Both the position numbers and the translations under genes were made by a program. A stretch of DNA of 45,106 nucleotides from an uncultured Blautia sp. GTDB lineage: Bacteria; Bacillota; Clostridia; Lachnospirales; Lachnospiraceae. The notes beneath the pieces are model-generated. The model did not search any database, was not told where the DNA came from, and saw only the letters and a program-made list of their open reading frames with translations. Position 1 is the first letter of the stretch. Each line of letters begins with the position of its first letter. Below, piece after piece: positions 16,293 through 24,842 of this stretch. The stretch spans positions 1 through 45,106 of the forward strand of contig URHS01000019.1 in NCBI GenBank assembly GCA_900547685.1. Reading direction: 5' to 3'.

Positions 16293-18161
16293 CTATTTTG
16301 ATTTTACTTTATTCCACAATTCGTTATAATAGCTGTCTACGTCATCTCCAAGGAATTGGAAAGTTTCGCAATTTGTTAAATCTTCCGGTTCCGGGAATAG
16401 AATTTTGCTGTTTCGAATATCTTCATCTTCAATCATTTCTCTGGCTTTTAGATTTGGGGTCGAATAGGTAAGATATTCAAAATTCATTAATGCAATTTCC
16501 GGACGGCACATAAAGTTTATAAACTTTTCAGCGTTTTCTTTGTTTTGGGAATTTTTTGGAATTACCCAAGAGTCAATCCATACGTTAGATCCTTCCTTTG
16601 GAATGACATATTCCAGATTAGGATTTTCACGCTTGGTATATCCTGCCTCACCGGAATAAATCACGCCCAGAGCTGCTTCATTTCCAATCATTTTATCTCT
16701 TACTTGATCTACTACATAAGCCTGTACCAGAGGTTTTTGTTCGATTAAATCTTCGGTAGCGGCTGCTAGTTGGTCTACTTCTGTGGCATTGATGGAATAA
16801 CCCAGACGTTTTAAGGCTACAGCAAAGGCATCTCGGACAGAATCTTGCATGAGAATGCTGTCTTTGTATTTTGGATCCCATAAAATATTCCAACTGTCTA
16901 CCGGTTCTTTGACCATGGATTTATTATATAAAATACCTACAGTACCTACGCAATAAGGAACAGAGTATTTGTTTTCCGGATCAAAACTTTTGGACTGGTT
17001 CATGTAAGTAGAATCTATATTTTGGATGTTTGGAATATTATCCCAGTTGATTTCTGCCAGTAAATTATTTTCAATCATTCGCTGAATCATGTAATCAGAT
17101 GGACAGACTACATCGTAAGCAATCGCTTGAGATACGATTTTAGGATACATGATTTCATTTGTTTCATATTCTTCGTAAGTAACAGAAATTCCAGTTTCTT
17201 TTTCAAAAAGTTCAATAGTTTTTGGATCTAAGTATTCTCCCCAGTTATAAACAATAACCTTTTCACCGGAATGGTTATTCATTGTATTGAAGTTATAGAA
17301 AATTCCTCCGAAAATTAAAGCTATAATTAAAACAGCAGGAACAGCAAAGCGGAAAGTCCTGTGTAAAGTAGTTTTTTGAGAGGCCTTTTTTACATCTTTT
17401 GATTCTTTTGGACTGGCATTTACGCAAATCATAAGTACGAGAACACTGACAAAAAGAATTGTGGAAAGTGCGTACATTTCCGGTCGAATTCCTTTTCGTA
17501 CCTCAGCATAAATTTTTGTAGAGAGGGTATCCACACCAGGACCTTTTGTAAAGTGAGTGATAATAAAATCATCTAAGGACATGGTGAAAGCCATCAGAAA
17601 ACCAGATACCACACCGGGCCATATTTCCGGAAAAACAACTTTAAAAAATGCGTAAATCGGTCCGGCTCCTAAGTCCTGCGCAGCTTCATAAGTGCTTTTA
17701 TTTGTCTGTTTTAATTTGGGCATAACACTTAAAATAACATAAGGAATGCAAAAGGTAATATGAGCCAACAAAATTGTGGAGAATCCAAGAGTAACTCTGC
17801 AGGCAATAAATAAAAGCATCAGTGAAATACCGGTTACAATTTCAGAATTTAAGATAGGAATATTAGTAATTCCCATCATAATCGTTTTGCTTTTGGATTT
17901 CATGGCATTGATGCCGATAGAGGCAGCAGTACCGATAATAGTTGCAAGAATGGCAGAAACAAGAGCAATCAAAAGTGTGTTATAAAGGGCTGCCATAATT
18001 GCTTTATCCTGAAAAAGGGAGGAGTACCAGTGCAAAGTAAAACCACCCCATTTTGCGCGGGACTTTGATGCGTTAAATGAAAGCACAATTAAAGTTACAA
18101 TGGGGGCATACATAAGGAAAAGGATAAGCCCAAGATAAATATTTCTCGCAGTCTTTTTCAT
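16293..18161 (-). CDS. potCD: Fused polyamine ABC permease and binding protein (PotC-PotD)
   Basis: One 622-residue frame joins two normally separate subunits. Residues about 1-262 are a PotC-like permease with six membrane segments and the coupling loop YEAAQDLGAGPIYAF. A further helix (about 273-295) crosses the membrane, and about 303-622 form a PotD-like spermidine/putrescine-binding domain starting VIVYNWGEYLDP, with WDPKYKDSILM, GVIYSGEAGYT and IDSWVIPKNS as family segments. The binder is therefore tethered through the permease instead of by a lipid. Start ATG overlaps the potB stop by one base (TAATG). Polyamine specificity is inferred from domain similarity. Confidence 0.92.
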   Translation of the reverse strand: MKKTARNIYLGLILFLMYAPIVTLIVLSFNASKSRAKWGGFTLHWYSSLFQDKAIMAALYNTLLIALVSAILATIIGTAASIGINAMKSKSKTIMMGITNIPILNSEIVTGISLMLLFIACRVTLGFSTILLAHITFCIPYVILSVMPKLKQTNKSTYEAAQDLGAGPIYAFFKVVFPEIWPGVVSGFLMAFTMSLDDFIITHFTKGPGVDTLSTKIYAEVRKGIRPEMYALSTILFVSVLVLMICVNASPKESKDVKKASQKTTLHRTFRFAVPAVLIIALIFGGIFYNFNTMNNHSGEKVIVYNWGEYLDPKTIELFEKETGISVTYEEYETNEIMYPKIVSQAIAYDVVCPSDYMIQRMIENNLLAEINWDNIPNIQNIDSTYMNQSKSFDPENKYSVPYCVGTVGILYNKSMVKEPVDSWNILWDPKYKDSILMQDSVRDAFAVALKRLGYSINATEVDQLAAATEDLIEQKPLVQAYVVDQVRDKMIGNEAALGVIYSGEAGYTKRENPNLEYVIPKEGSNVWIDSWVIPKNSQNKENAEKFINFMCRPEIALMNFEYLTYSTPNLKAREMIEDEDIRNSKILFPEPEDLTNCETFQFLGDDVDSYYNELWNKVKSK

Positions 18162-18976
18162 TAGAATAACCCTCCTTGTCCGTTTTTATCGTATTTTCCT
18201 GTTAAAATCATGCTGATTAAAATAAAAATCATTAATACAAGAGAAAGACCGCTTCCTACATGCCAGTTGCTTCCCTGCTGAAATTGCCGATCAATGACAT
18301 TTCCGATAAGGAGAATTTTACTTCCGCCCAGAAGATCAGAGATAACGAAAGTAGTAAGTGCCGGTACAAAGACCATGGTAATTCCACTGATAACTCCCGG
18401 CAGACTTAAAGGAAAGATAATCTTTCGAAAAGTATAAAAAGAAGTAGCTCCTAAATCTCTGGCAGCGAAAATAACATCCTTGTCAATTTTACAAAGGGCA
18501 TTGTAAAGAGGCAGTACCATGAAAGGCAGAAAGTTATAAACCATACCTAACACAATGGCAGCGGGAGTGTTAATCAGCTGCAAAGGTGGAATGTGAAAAA
18601 ACCCGAGAATTTGATTAATAACGCCGTTTTTTTCCAGTAAGGTCTGCCATGCAATAGTACGAAGCAGAAAATTCATCCACATAGGAAGAATAAAAAGTAA
18701 TACAATGAAACTGGTTTGGTTAATTTTCATGTTAGAAAGCATCATTGCCAGGGGATATGCTAATACCAGACAGATAATGGTGCTGATAATAGACAAAATC
18801 AGAGAAAGACAAAGAGCTTTGAAATTTTCCACTGTTCCGATTGCAAGGACATTTTCAAAGGTGAATTGTCCTTCGCTATTAGTAAAGCCATAAAATAAAA
18901 TCATGGCAAGAGGAATTAAAATAAAGGATATGGACCATAAAAGGTATGGACCGGATAATAATTTCTTTTTATTCAT
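18161..18976 (-). CDS. potB: Polyamine ABC transporter permease PotB
   Basis: A 271-residue permease, partner of the PotC half of the next protein. Opening with SGPYLLWSISFILIPLAMILFYGF, it has about six hydrophobic segments and the coupling loop FAARDLGATSFYTFRKIIFP. The start at 18976 lies 12 bases after GAGGAGG and overlaps the potA stop by 8 bp; longer in-frame starts run deep into potA and are less likely. The end overlaps potCD. Role: forms the heterodimeric membrane channel with PotC. Confidence 0.9.
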   Translation of the reverse strand: MNKKKLLSGPYLLWSISFILIPLAMILFYGFTNSEGQFTFENVLAIGTVENFKALCLSLILSIISTIICLVLAYPLAMMLSNMKINQTSFIVLLFILPMWMNFLLRTIAWQTLLEKNGVINQILGFFHIPPLQLINTPAAIVLGMVYNFLPFMVLPLYNALCKIDKDVIFAARDLGATSFYTFRKIIFPLSLPGVISGITMVFVPALTTFVISDLLGGSKILLIGNVIDRQFQQGSNWHVGSGLSLVLMIFILISMILTGKYDKNGQGGLF

Positions 18977-20042
18977 TGACGCCAATTGCCTCCTCATCTT
19001 CCGACTCCGGCTTGTGCATAATCTGGATATCAAAAGGATTTACATGAATACCTACTTTTTGTCCCACAGGGAACATATCCGTGCTGTGTACCAGCCATTC
19101 AAAGCCGTTTGCTTCTACTTCCATTTCGTAATGCACACCCTTGAAAATAAGATGGGTAACAACACCTTGTATAGTACCTTCTTCAGGTGGGAGTAAGTCT
19201 ACATCTTCCGGTCGAATTACCACATCAACAGGCTTATTTTTTCCAAACCCGATATCTACACAAGGGAATTTTGCTCCCAGAATTTCCACTAATTTATCTT
19301 CCAGCATAATGCCGGAAATGATGTTACTTTCACCGATAAAATCGGCAACGAAAGCATTTTGAGGCTCATTATAAATATCCTCCGGTGAGCCCATCTGCTG
19401 GATATAGCCCTGATTCATAACCACAATGGTATCAGACATGGTAAGGGCTTCTTCCTGGTCGTGAGTGACATAGATAAAGGTAATACCCAGCTCATTTTTT
19501 AATCGAATAAGTTCATATTGCATATCCTGACGGAGTTTTAAATCCAGTGCACCTAAAGGTTCGTCAAGAAGCAGAAGACGAGGCTCATTGACAATGGCTC
19601 TTGCAATAGCAACACGCTGTTGCTGCCCACCACTTAAAGAGTCAGGAAGACGATTTTCGTATCCATCAAGATTTACCAGTTTTAAAGCATATTTTACCTT
19701 ATCTTTAATATAAGCAGAACTTTTCCCGGAAATTTTCAGTCCAAAGGCGATATTTTCTTCAATGTTCATGTGAGAAAAAAGTGCATATTTTTGGAAAACA
19801 GTATTGAGGTTTCGTTTGTTCGGAGGAAGGTTCGTAATATCCTGTCCGTCAAAAATAACCTGACCACTGTCAGGCGCTTCAAAACCTCCTAAAATACGAA
19901 GTGTCGTTGTTTTTCCACAGCCACTGGGACCTAAAAGTGTGAGAAATTCATTTTCTCTTATGGATAGATTTAATTTATCCAAAATTAACTGATCACCAAA
20001 GCTTTTTGATATATCTGTTAAAGTGACTAAATTGTGACTCAT
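18969..20042 (-). CDS. potA: Polyamine ABC transporter ATPase PotA
   Basis: A 357-residue ATPase that powers PotB-PotCD. Walker A is G38PSGCGKTT46, the Q-loop VFQKYALFSHM, signature LSGGQQQRVAIARAI, Walker B LLLLDEPLGALD and H-loop YVTHDQEEA. About residues 240-357 form the C-terminal OB-like (TOBE) regulatory domain common to this family. The start at 20042 is set by AGAGGAGGAG. It is first in the operon and has a consensus promoter, divergent from the lactonase gene. Confidence 0.95.
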   Translation of the reverse strand: MSHNLVTLTDISKSFGDQLILDKLNLSIRENEFLTLLGPSGCGKTTTLRILGGFEAPDSGQVIFDGQDITNLPPNKRNLNTVFQKYALFSHMNIEENIAFGLKISGKSSAYIKDKVKYALKLVNLDGYENRLPDSLSGGQQQRVAIARAIVNEPRLLLLDEPLGALDLKLRQDMQYELIRLKNELGITFIYVTHDQEEALTMSDTIVVMNQGYIQQMGSPEDIYNEPQNAFVADFIGESNIISGIMLEDKLVEILGAKFPCVDIGFGKNKPVDVVIRPEDVDLLPPEEGTIQGVVTHLIFKGVHYEMEVEANGFEWLVHSTDMFPVGQKVGIHVNPFDIQIMHKPESEDEEAIGVNE

Positions 20043-20099
20043 TGTACTCCTCCTCTGTAAAAACAATATTTTAAGCTAAAAAAATCCATTCTGAAAATT

Positions 20100-20127
20100 A
20101 TTATACTAAAGGAAAAATCCATGTCAA
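20100..20127 (-). promoter_or_regulatory. Promoter of the potA-potB-potCD operon
   Basis: On the minus strand TTGACA (20122-20127) and TATAAT (20100-20105), both perfect consensus, are spaced by 16 bp. Confidence 0.85.
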
Positions 20128-20150
20128 TATGTAAAAACTTCAAAGTTACA

Positions 20151-20179
20151 TTGTATAAAAAAAAACTTTGTGGTAGAAT
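20151..20179 (+). promoter_or_regulatory. Promoter of the lactonase gene
   Basis: TTGTAT (20151-20156) and TAGAAT (20174-20179) have a 17-bp spacer with TG at the extended -10 position. The inverted repeat CAAAGT...ACTTTG (about 20140-20170) straddles the -35 and might be an operator. GATATC-TAAAAAA-GATATC lies just downstream. Confidence 0.6.
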
Positions 20180-20250
20180 ATTTTTGATATCTAAAAAAGA
20201 TATCTTTCATTATGTGGTGAAACGAATAAAAACAGGAGGGTATTGAATAG

Positions 20251-21306
20251 ATGAAAGAAAAGTATGTAGCGTATGTCGGAACATATACCCATGGGAGTAG
20301 TATTGGAATTCATTTGTATGATGTAAATGTAGAAGAGGGGACACTTTCTGAGAGAAAAGTGGTTCCGGTTAATAATTCATCTCATCTGGCAAAGTCCTTA
20401 AACGGAAAATATCTTTATTCTATTGCAGATGAAGGTGTGGCTGTATTTGCCATTGAAGACGATGGTGACTTGACATTTATTAACAAAATTGACATTGATG
20501 GAATGAGAGGCTGTCACTTATCTACAGATGAAGAAGGAAAATATCTTTTTGTAGCAGGTTATCACGATGGAAAGGTAACGGTGGTGCATACACATCGTGA
20601 CGGACGATTGGGAAGCGTAGTAGATGGTGTATTCCATAAAGGGTTGGGAAGTGTAGGAGAGAGGAATTTCCGTCCTCATGTAAGCTGTGTACGTCCTACA
20701 CCGGATAATAAATATCTATGTGCAGTGGATAATGGAATTGATCAGATTAAAATTTACAGAGTAAATAGGAGAACAAAACATCTGGAACTGGTGGATATTT
20801 TAAGATGTCACAGAGAATCAGGTCCTAAGAAAATAAAATTCAGCAAAGATGGAAAATTTGCATATTTGATTTATGAACTGAATAATACCATTCAGGTATA
20901 CAGCTATGACGGAAGCGGAAAAAATCCTGTTTTTGAATTGCTGCAGACAGAAAGTACATTGGCTTCTCATGATGATGAAACTCATGATGCCACTTCCGGT
21001 CTTTGTATGTCACCGGATGATAAGTATATTTTCTGCTCAACAGCAGGAGAAGATACGGTTGCCATGTATAAGAGAGATGAACAGACCGGTCTTTTAGAAA
21101 AACAGTGCATCTTGCCAATCAGTGGAAACTATCCAAAGGATTTGGCAGTCTTTCCGGATGGAAAACATTTAGCTGTAGTAAATCATGAGTCAAATTCTAT
21201 TACTACATTTGCCATTGATTATGAGAAAAAATTGCTGACAATGAAAGGAAAACCTATGAAAGTAGAAACACCGAACAGCATTATTTTCTCAAAATGTCAA
21301 GAATAA
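20251..21306 (+). CDS. Lactonase-family seven-bladed beta-propeller protein (Pgl/YkgB-like)
   Basis: A 351-residue cytosolic protein of the lactonase (PF10282-type) family, whose characterised members hydrolyse 6-phosphogluconolactone in the oxidative pentose phosphate pathway. The N-terminal AYVGTYTHGSSIGIHLYD and internal repeats such as HVSCVRPTPDNKYLCAVDNG, SGLCMSPDDKYIFCS and FPDGKHLAVVNHESNS mark propeller blades. There is no glucose-6-phosphate dehydrogenase gene beside it, so the substrate remains a family inference. It faces potA divergently. Confidence 0.8.
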   Translation: MKEKYVAYVGTYTHGSSIGIHLYDVNVEEGTLSERKVVPVNNSSHLAKSLNGKYLYSIADEGVAVFAIEDDGDLTFINKIDIDGMRGCHLSTDEEGKYLFVAGYHDGKVTVVHTHRDGRLGSVVDGVFHKGLGSVGERNFRPHVSCVRPTPDNKYLCAVDNGIDQIKIYRVNRRTKHLELVDILRCHRESGPKKIKFSKDGKFAYLIYELNNTIQVYSYDGSGKNPVFELLQTESTLASHDDETHDATSGLCMSPDDKYIFCSTAGEDTVAMYKRDEQTGLLEKQCILPISGNYPKDLAVFPDGKHLAVVNHESNSITTFAIDYEKKLLTMKGKPMKVETPNSIIFSKCQE

Positions 21307-21341
21307 ATAAATTAATTTAAGAAAAAAGGAAGTGCAAAATT

Positions 21342-21464
21342 ATGGAAAGCGGGCCTTATCCCGGGGATATTAAAAATAGAATAAAAAAAGAAATCCATAT
21401 TCCTGTGGACAGGCCTCCTTTCATGTCCTGTCATGCGGGATATGAAGGGAGAAACTATGATTAG
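21342..21464 (+). CDS. Possible 40-residue protein overlapping the corA start
   Basis: A short frame starts ATG at 21342 behind aaaggaagtg and ends TAG at 21462-21464, 8 bp inside corA (ATG 21457). The product starts MESGPYPGDIKNRIKK and ends SCHAGYEGRNYD; it is polar, has no membrane segment, holds four prolines and one cysteine, and uses ordinary codons. The overlap suggests translational coupling to corA. It could be a true small protein, a regulatory leader peptide (upstream peptides controlling Mg2+ transporter genes are known in enterobacteria) or chance. The 150-bp gap upstream of corA has no other content. Confidence 0.45.
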   Translation: MESGPYPGDIKNRIKKEIHIPVDRPPFMSCHAGYEGRNYD

Positions 21465-22398
21465 AATATTTAAAACAATTGATGGGAAAATTCATCAGGT
21501 AGAAGAAGCCAGCGAAGGCTGTTGGCTTGCACTGACAGATCCTACGGCAACGGAAATTTTTGAAGTTGCAAGGAAATACCATATTGAGGTAGATGACTTG
21601 AGAGCACCTTTGGATGAGGAAGAACGTTCACGTATTGAGGTGGAAGATGCTTACACTTTGATTATTGTGGATACTCCGATTTTGGAGGAAAGGGGAGAGA
21701 AGGACTGGTACGGTACCATTCCTTTGTCAATTATTGTAACAGATGAGATTATTATTACGGTATGTCTGGAAGATACCTCAGTTTTGGGGCGCTTTATGGA
21801 TGGACGTGTCCGTAATTTTTATACGTATATGAAAACCAGATTTATTCTTCAGATCTTGTACAAAAATGCAAGTATGTTCCTGCATTATCTGCGTATTATA
21901 GATAAGAAAAGTGAAGAAGTGGAAGAAAAGCTTCAGGAGTCTACAAAAAATAAGGAATTGATTGAACTTCTGGAATTGGAGAAGTCACTGGTTTACTTTA
22001 CTACTTCATTGAGATCGAATGAAATGGTGTTGGAAAAGCTTTTAAAAGTAGAACGTATCAAGCAATATCCGGATGACACGGATTTGCTGGAAGATGTTAT
22101 TATAGAGAATAAGCAGGCCATTGAAATGGCAAATGTATATAGTGGAATTTTAAGTGGAATGACAGAAGCATTTGCTTCTATTGTATCAAACAATTTAAAT
22201 ATTGTCATGAAATTCTTGGCAACAGTTACGATTGTTATGTCAATTCCTACGATGATTTTCAGTGCTTATGGAATGAATGTAAATCTCAAAGGAATGCCGT
22301 TTGCATCTCATCCTGAGGGATTTGCAATTGTAATTATACTTTCACTGCTTTTAAGTCTGATAGTGGCATTTATCTTTTCCAAAAAGAATTTATTTTAA
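21457..22398 (+). CDS. corA: CorA-family divalent cation transporter
   Basis: A 313-residue Mg2+/Co2+ channel protein. The N-terminal two thirds are the cytoplasmic funnel with a long acidic helix; two C-terminal transmembrane helices follow, with the diagnostic selectivity motif Y-GMN at the end of TM1 (FSAYGMNVNL) and a lysine-containing tail (SKKNLF). The start at 21457 follows gaagggag; a longer frame from 21433 has no site. A tiny ORF overlaps the start. A rhomboid-like gene follows at 24 bp. Confidence 0.9.
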   Translation: MIRIFKTIDGKIHQVEEASEGCWLALTDPTATEIFEVARKYHIEVDDLRAPLDEEERSRIEVEDAYTLIIVDTPILEERGEKDWYGTIPLSIIVTDEIIITVCLEDTSVLGRFMDGRVRNFYTYMKTRFILQILYKNASMFLHYLRIIDKKSEEVEEKLQESTKNKELIELLELEKSLVYFTTSLRSNEMVLEKLLKVERIKQYPDDTDLLEDVIIENKQAIEMANVYSGILSGMTEAFASIVSNNLNIVMKFLATVTIVMSIPTMIFSAYGMNVNLKGMPFASHPEGFAIVIILSLLLSLIVAFIFSKKNLF

Positions 22399-22422
22399 TA
22401 AGCAGCTGTTAAAGGAGACACT

Positions 22423-23274
22423 ATGAATTTTTTAAACAAAATGGAACGGAAGTATGGAAGATATGCTATACACAATTTAACAAAATATATGATTGGATGT
22501 TATATCATTGGTTATATTTTGGTGTATATTGGGCAGGCATTTGGAGGAAATTTTTTCCAATATTTGCTTTTGAGTCCTTATCATATTATGCATGGACAAA
22601 TATGGAGAATAATTTCATGGGCTTTAATACCACCATCCAGTTCTAATATTATATTCGTGCTGATTATGCTGTCCTTTTATTATTATCTGGGCACATCGTT
22701 GGAGCGGACTTGGGGAGCATTTCGTTATAATGTATATATTTTAGGAGGAATGCTTTGCACAGTTATTGGAGCATTTGTTTTGTATTTTTTCAATGGACAA
22801 AATGAAATGCTTTCGCTTATGAATGGAATGAGCTTTTCTACTTATTATATTAATTTATCTATTTTTCTTGCTTTTGCCATGAATTATCCGGATATGGAAG
22901 TGTTGTTTATGATGATTATTCCTATTAAAATCAAGTATCTGGCATTTTTAGATGTGGCATATCTGCTCTATGATATGATTAGAGGCGGATGGGGCACACG
23001 TACTGTAATTATTGCATCACTTTTGAATTTTATTATTTATTTTTTAATGACAAGAAATTATAGGAAAATATCTCCTCAGGAAATTCACAGAAAACAAGAG
23101 TTTAAAAAGGCAGTTCATCCGCAGATGACACCGGGAGGAACCAGACATAAATGTGCAGTATGCGGACGGACGGAAAAAGACGGAGAACATTTAGAGTTTC
23201 GCTATTGTTCAAAGTGTAATGGAAATTATGAATACTGTCAGGATCATCTGTTTACTCATCAGCATATAAAATAG
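22423..23274 (+). CDS. Rhomboid-fold membrane protein with C-terminal zinc ribbon, probably inactive
   Basis: A 283-residue protein with about six hydrophobic segments followed by a soluble tail. The helix region LSPYHIMHGQIWRIISWALIPP and the later NYPDMEVLFMMIIPIKIKYLA match rhomboid-type proteins, but the catalytic GxSG is replaced by NGMSFST, so proteolysis is doubtful. The tail carries CAVC...CSKC and a further Cys/His set (CQDH), a zinc-binding ribbon. It lies between corA and pyk with short gaps. The function is not known; a pseudo-rhomboid chaperone or sorting role is only a possibility. Confidence 0.75.
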   Translation: MNFLNKMERKYGRYAIHNLTKYMIGCYIIGYILVYIGQAFGGNFFQYLLLSPYHIMHGQIWRIISWALIPPSSSNIIFVLIMLSFYYYLGTSLERTWGAFRYNVYILGGMLCTVIGAFVLYFFNGQNEMLSLMNGMSFSTYYINLSIFLAFAMNYPDMEVLFMMIIPIKIKYLAFLDVAYLLYDMIRGGWGTRTVIIASLLNFIIYFLMTRNYRKISPQEIHRKQEFKKAVHPQMTPGGTRHKCAVCGRTEKDGEHLEFRYCSKCNGNYEYCQDHLFTHQHIK

Positions 23275-23287
23275 GAGGATTACTTGC

Positions 23288-24724
23288 ATGCGTAAGACAA
23301 AAATTGTTTGTACTATGGGACCAAATACTGATAATAAGGACATTATGGAGGCTCTGGTAAAGAACGGGATGAATGTAGCCCGTTTCAACTTTTCGCATGG
23401 TGATTACGAAGAACAGCGCAATCGTATGAATTTATTAAAACGTGTCAGAGAAGAACAGGGAAAACCTGTTGCGATTCTTCTTGACACAAAAGGACCGGAA
23501 ATTCGTACCGGTGTTTTGGAAAACGGAAAAAAAGTAATGTTGTCAGAAGGAGCAGATTTTACTTTATATACAGAAGAAATTGTAGGAAATGCTTCCGGCT
23601 GTTCCATTACTTATGCTGGACTTACAGAAGATGTAGAGCAAGGAAACAGAATTTTAATTGATGATGGTTTGATTGAATTAGAAGTAAAAGAAGTAACAGA
23701 AAATGCTATTCATTGCCATGTCGTAAATGGAGGAGAACTGGGAGAAAAGAAAGGAATTAACGTTCCAAATGTAAAAGTGAACCTTCCTGTTGTTACAGAA
23801 AAAGATAAAGCGGATATTATCTTTGGAATTGAACAAAAAATAGATTTTATCGCAGCTTCTTTTATCAGGAATGCAGAAGGCGTGAAGGAAATTCGCAAAA
23901 TTCTTAAAGAACACCATGCGGAAGATATTGCAATTATTGCTAAAATCGAGAATGCAGAAGGTTTGGAAAATATTGATGAAATCATTGAAGTAGCAGATGG
24001 TATTATGGTAGCAAGAGGTGATTTGGGAGTGGAAATTCCCGCTCCGCAGGTTCCTCATATTCAGAAAATGATTATTCATAAATGTAATGCAAATTATATT
24101 CCGGTTATCACAGCAACGCAGATGTTGGATTCTATGATTCGTAATCCGCGTCCTACTCGTGCAGAGGTAACGGATGTGGCGAATGCAATTTATGATGGAA
24201 CAGATGCCATTATGCTTTCCGGTGAAACAGCAGCAGGAAAATATCCTGTGGAAGCTTTGAAAATGATGAATGAAATTGCAGAGAATACAGAGCAGTATGT
24301 AAATTATGATCAATATATTATGCATAGAACGATGTATAAGAAGACAAAGATATCCAGCGCCATTGGAATTGCCTCTGTTCGTACTGCCAGAAATATTGAG
24401 GCCGATTGTATTGCAACACCAACTATGTCAGGAAAGACAGCTCGTCTGATTTCCAGTTTCCGTCCGGTGATGCCTATTTATGCTATTACTCCAAATGAAA
24501 GAGTAGAGCGTAAAATGCAGCTTTATTGGGGCGTCACACCATTAAAGGGATATACAAGGGATACAGCAGAGAATGTTATTTTAAATGCTATGGAAACTTT
24601 GAAAGAGAAAAATCTGGTGAAAAAAGACCAGCTGGTAGTTGTGACAGCAGGTGATCCGGCTACAAACAGCAGTAAGGCAGAAGCGAATGTTACAAACATG
24701 CTTCATGTTATGGAAGTAATTTAG
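23288..24724 (+). CDS. pyk: Pyruvate kinase
   Basis: Final glycolytic enzyme, converting phosphoenolpyruvate and ADP to pyruvate and ATP. The 478-residue length is the basic form without the C-terminal PEP-utiliser domain found in bacilli. Visible are N-terminal TKIVCTMGP, LLDTKGPEIRTG at the start of the B domain, the active-site MVARGDLGVE, and the substrate-binding ATQMLDSMIRNPRPTRAEVTDVANA. The C-terminal domain ends with VVVTAGDPA. Cytosolic, potassium- and magnesium-dependent by family. A clear terminator follows. Confidence 0.97.
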   Translation: MRKTKIVCTMGPNTDNKDIMEALVKNGMNVARFNFSHGDYEEQRNRMNLLKRVREEQGKPVAILLDTKGPEIRTGVLENGKKVMLSEGADFTLYTEEIVGNASGCSITYAGLTEDVEQGNRILIDDGLIELEVKEVTENAIHCHVVNGGELGEKKGINVPNVKVNLPVVTEKDKADIIFGIEQKIDFIAASFIRNAEGVKEIRKILKEHHAEDIAIIAKIENAEGLENIDEIIEVADGIMVARGDLGVEIPAPQVPHIQKMIIHKCNANYIPVITATQMLDSMIRNPRPTRAEVTDVANAIYDGTDAIMLSGETAAGKYPVEALKMMNEIAENTEQYVNYDQYIMHRTMYKKTKISSAIGIASVRTARNIEADCIATPTMSGKTARLISSFRPVMPIYAITPNERVERKMQLYWGVTPLKGYTRDTAENVILNAMETLKEKNLVKKDQLVVVTAGDPATNSSKAEANVTNMLHVMEVI

Positions 24725-24729
24725 AAAAT

Positions 24730-24783
24730 AACAGCTATTGCATTAGCATACAATGTTTAATGCAATAGCTGTTTTGTTTTTTT
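24730..24783 (+). terminator. Terminator of pyk
   Basis: AACAGCTATTGCATTA (24730-24745) pairs perfectly with TAATGCAATAGCTGTT (24758-24773) over a 12-nt loop and continues into TTGTTTTTTT. One of the strongest terminators in the window. Confidence 0.95.
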
Positions 24784-24842
24784 ATATATACTCTAAACGG
24801 AAAAAATGCTATACTCAGAAAAAGGACAGAGAGGAAAATAAT

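Noticed and set aside
23678..24325. 215-codon minus-strand frame inside pyk
   Set aside because: It is antisense to a well-conserved gene, its product is rich in Cys/His/Asn/Phe in a non-protein-like way, and it has no ribosome-binding site.
24753..24842. Upstream extension of the HAD-GK fusion protein
   Set aside because: The extra 30 codons overlap the pyk terminator, and the proper ribosome-binding site precedes 24843.
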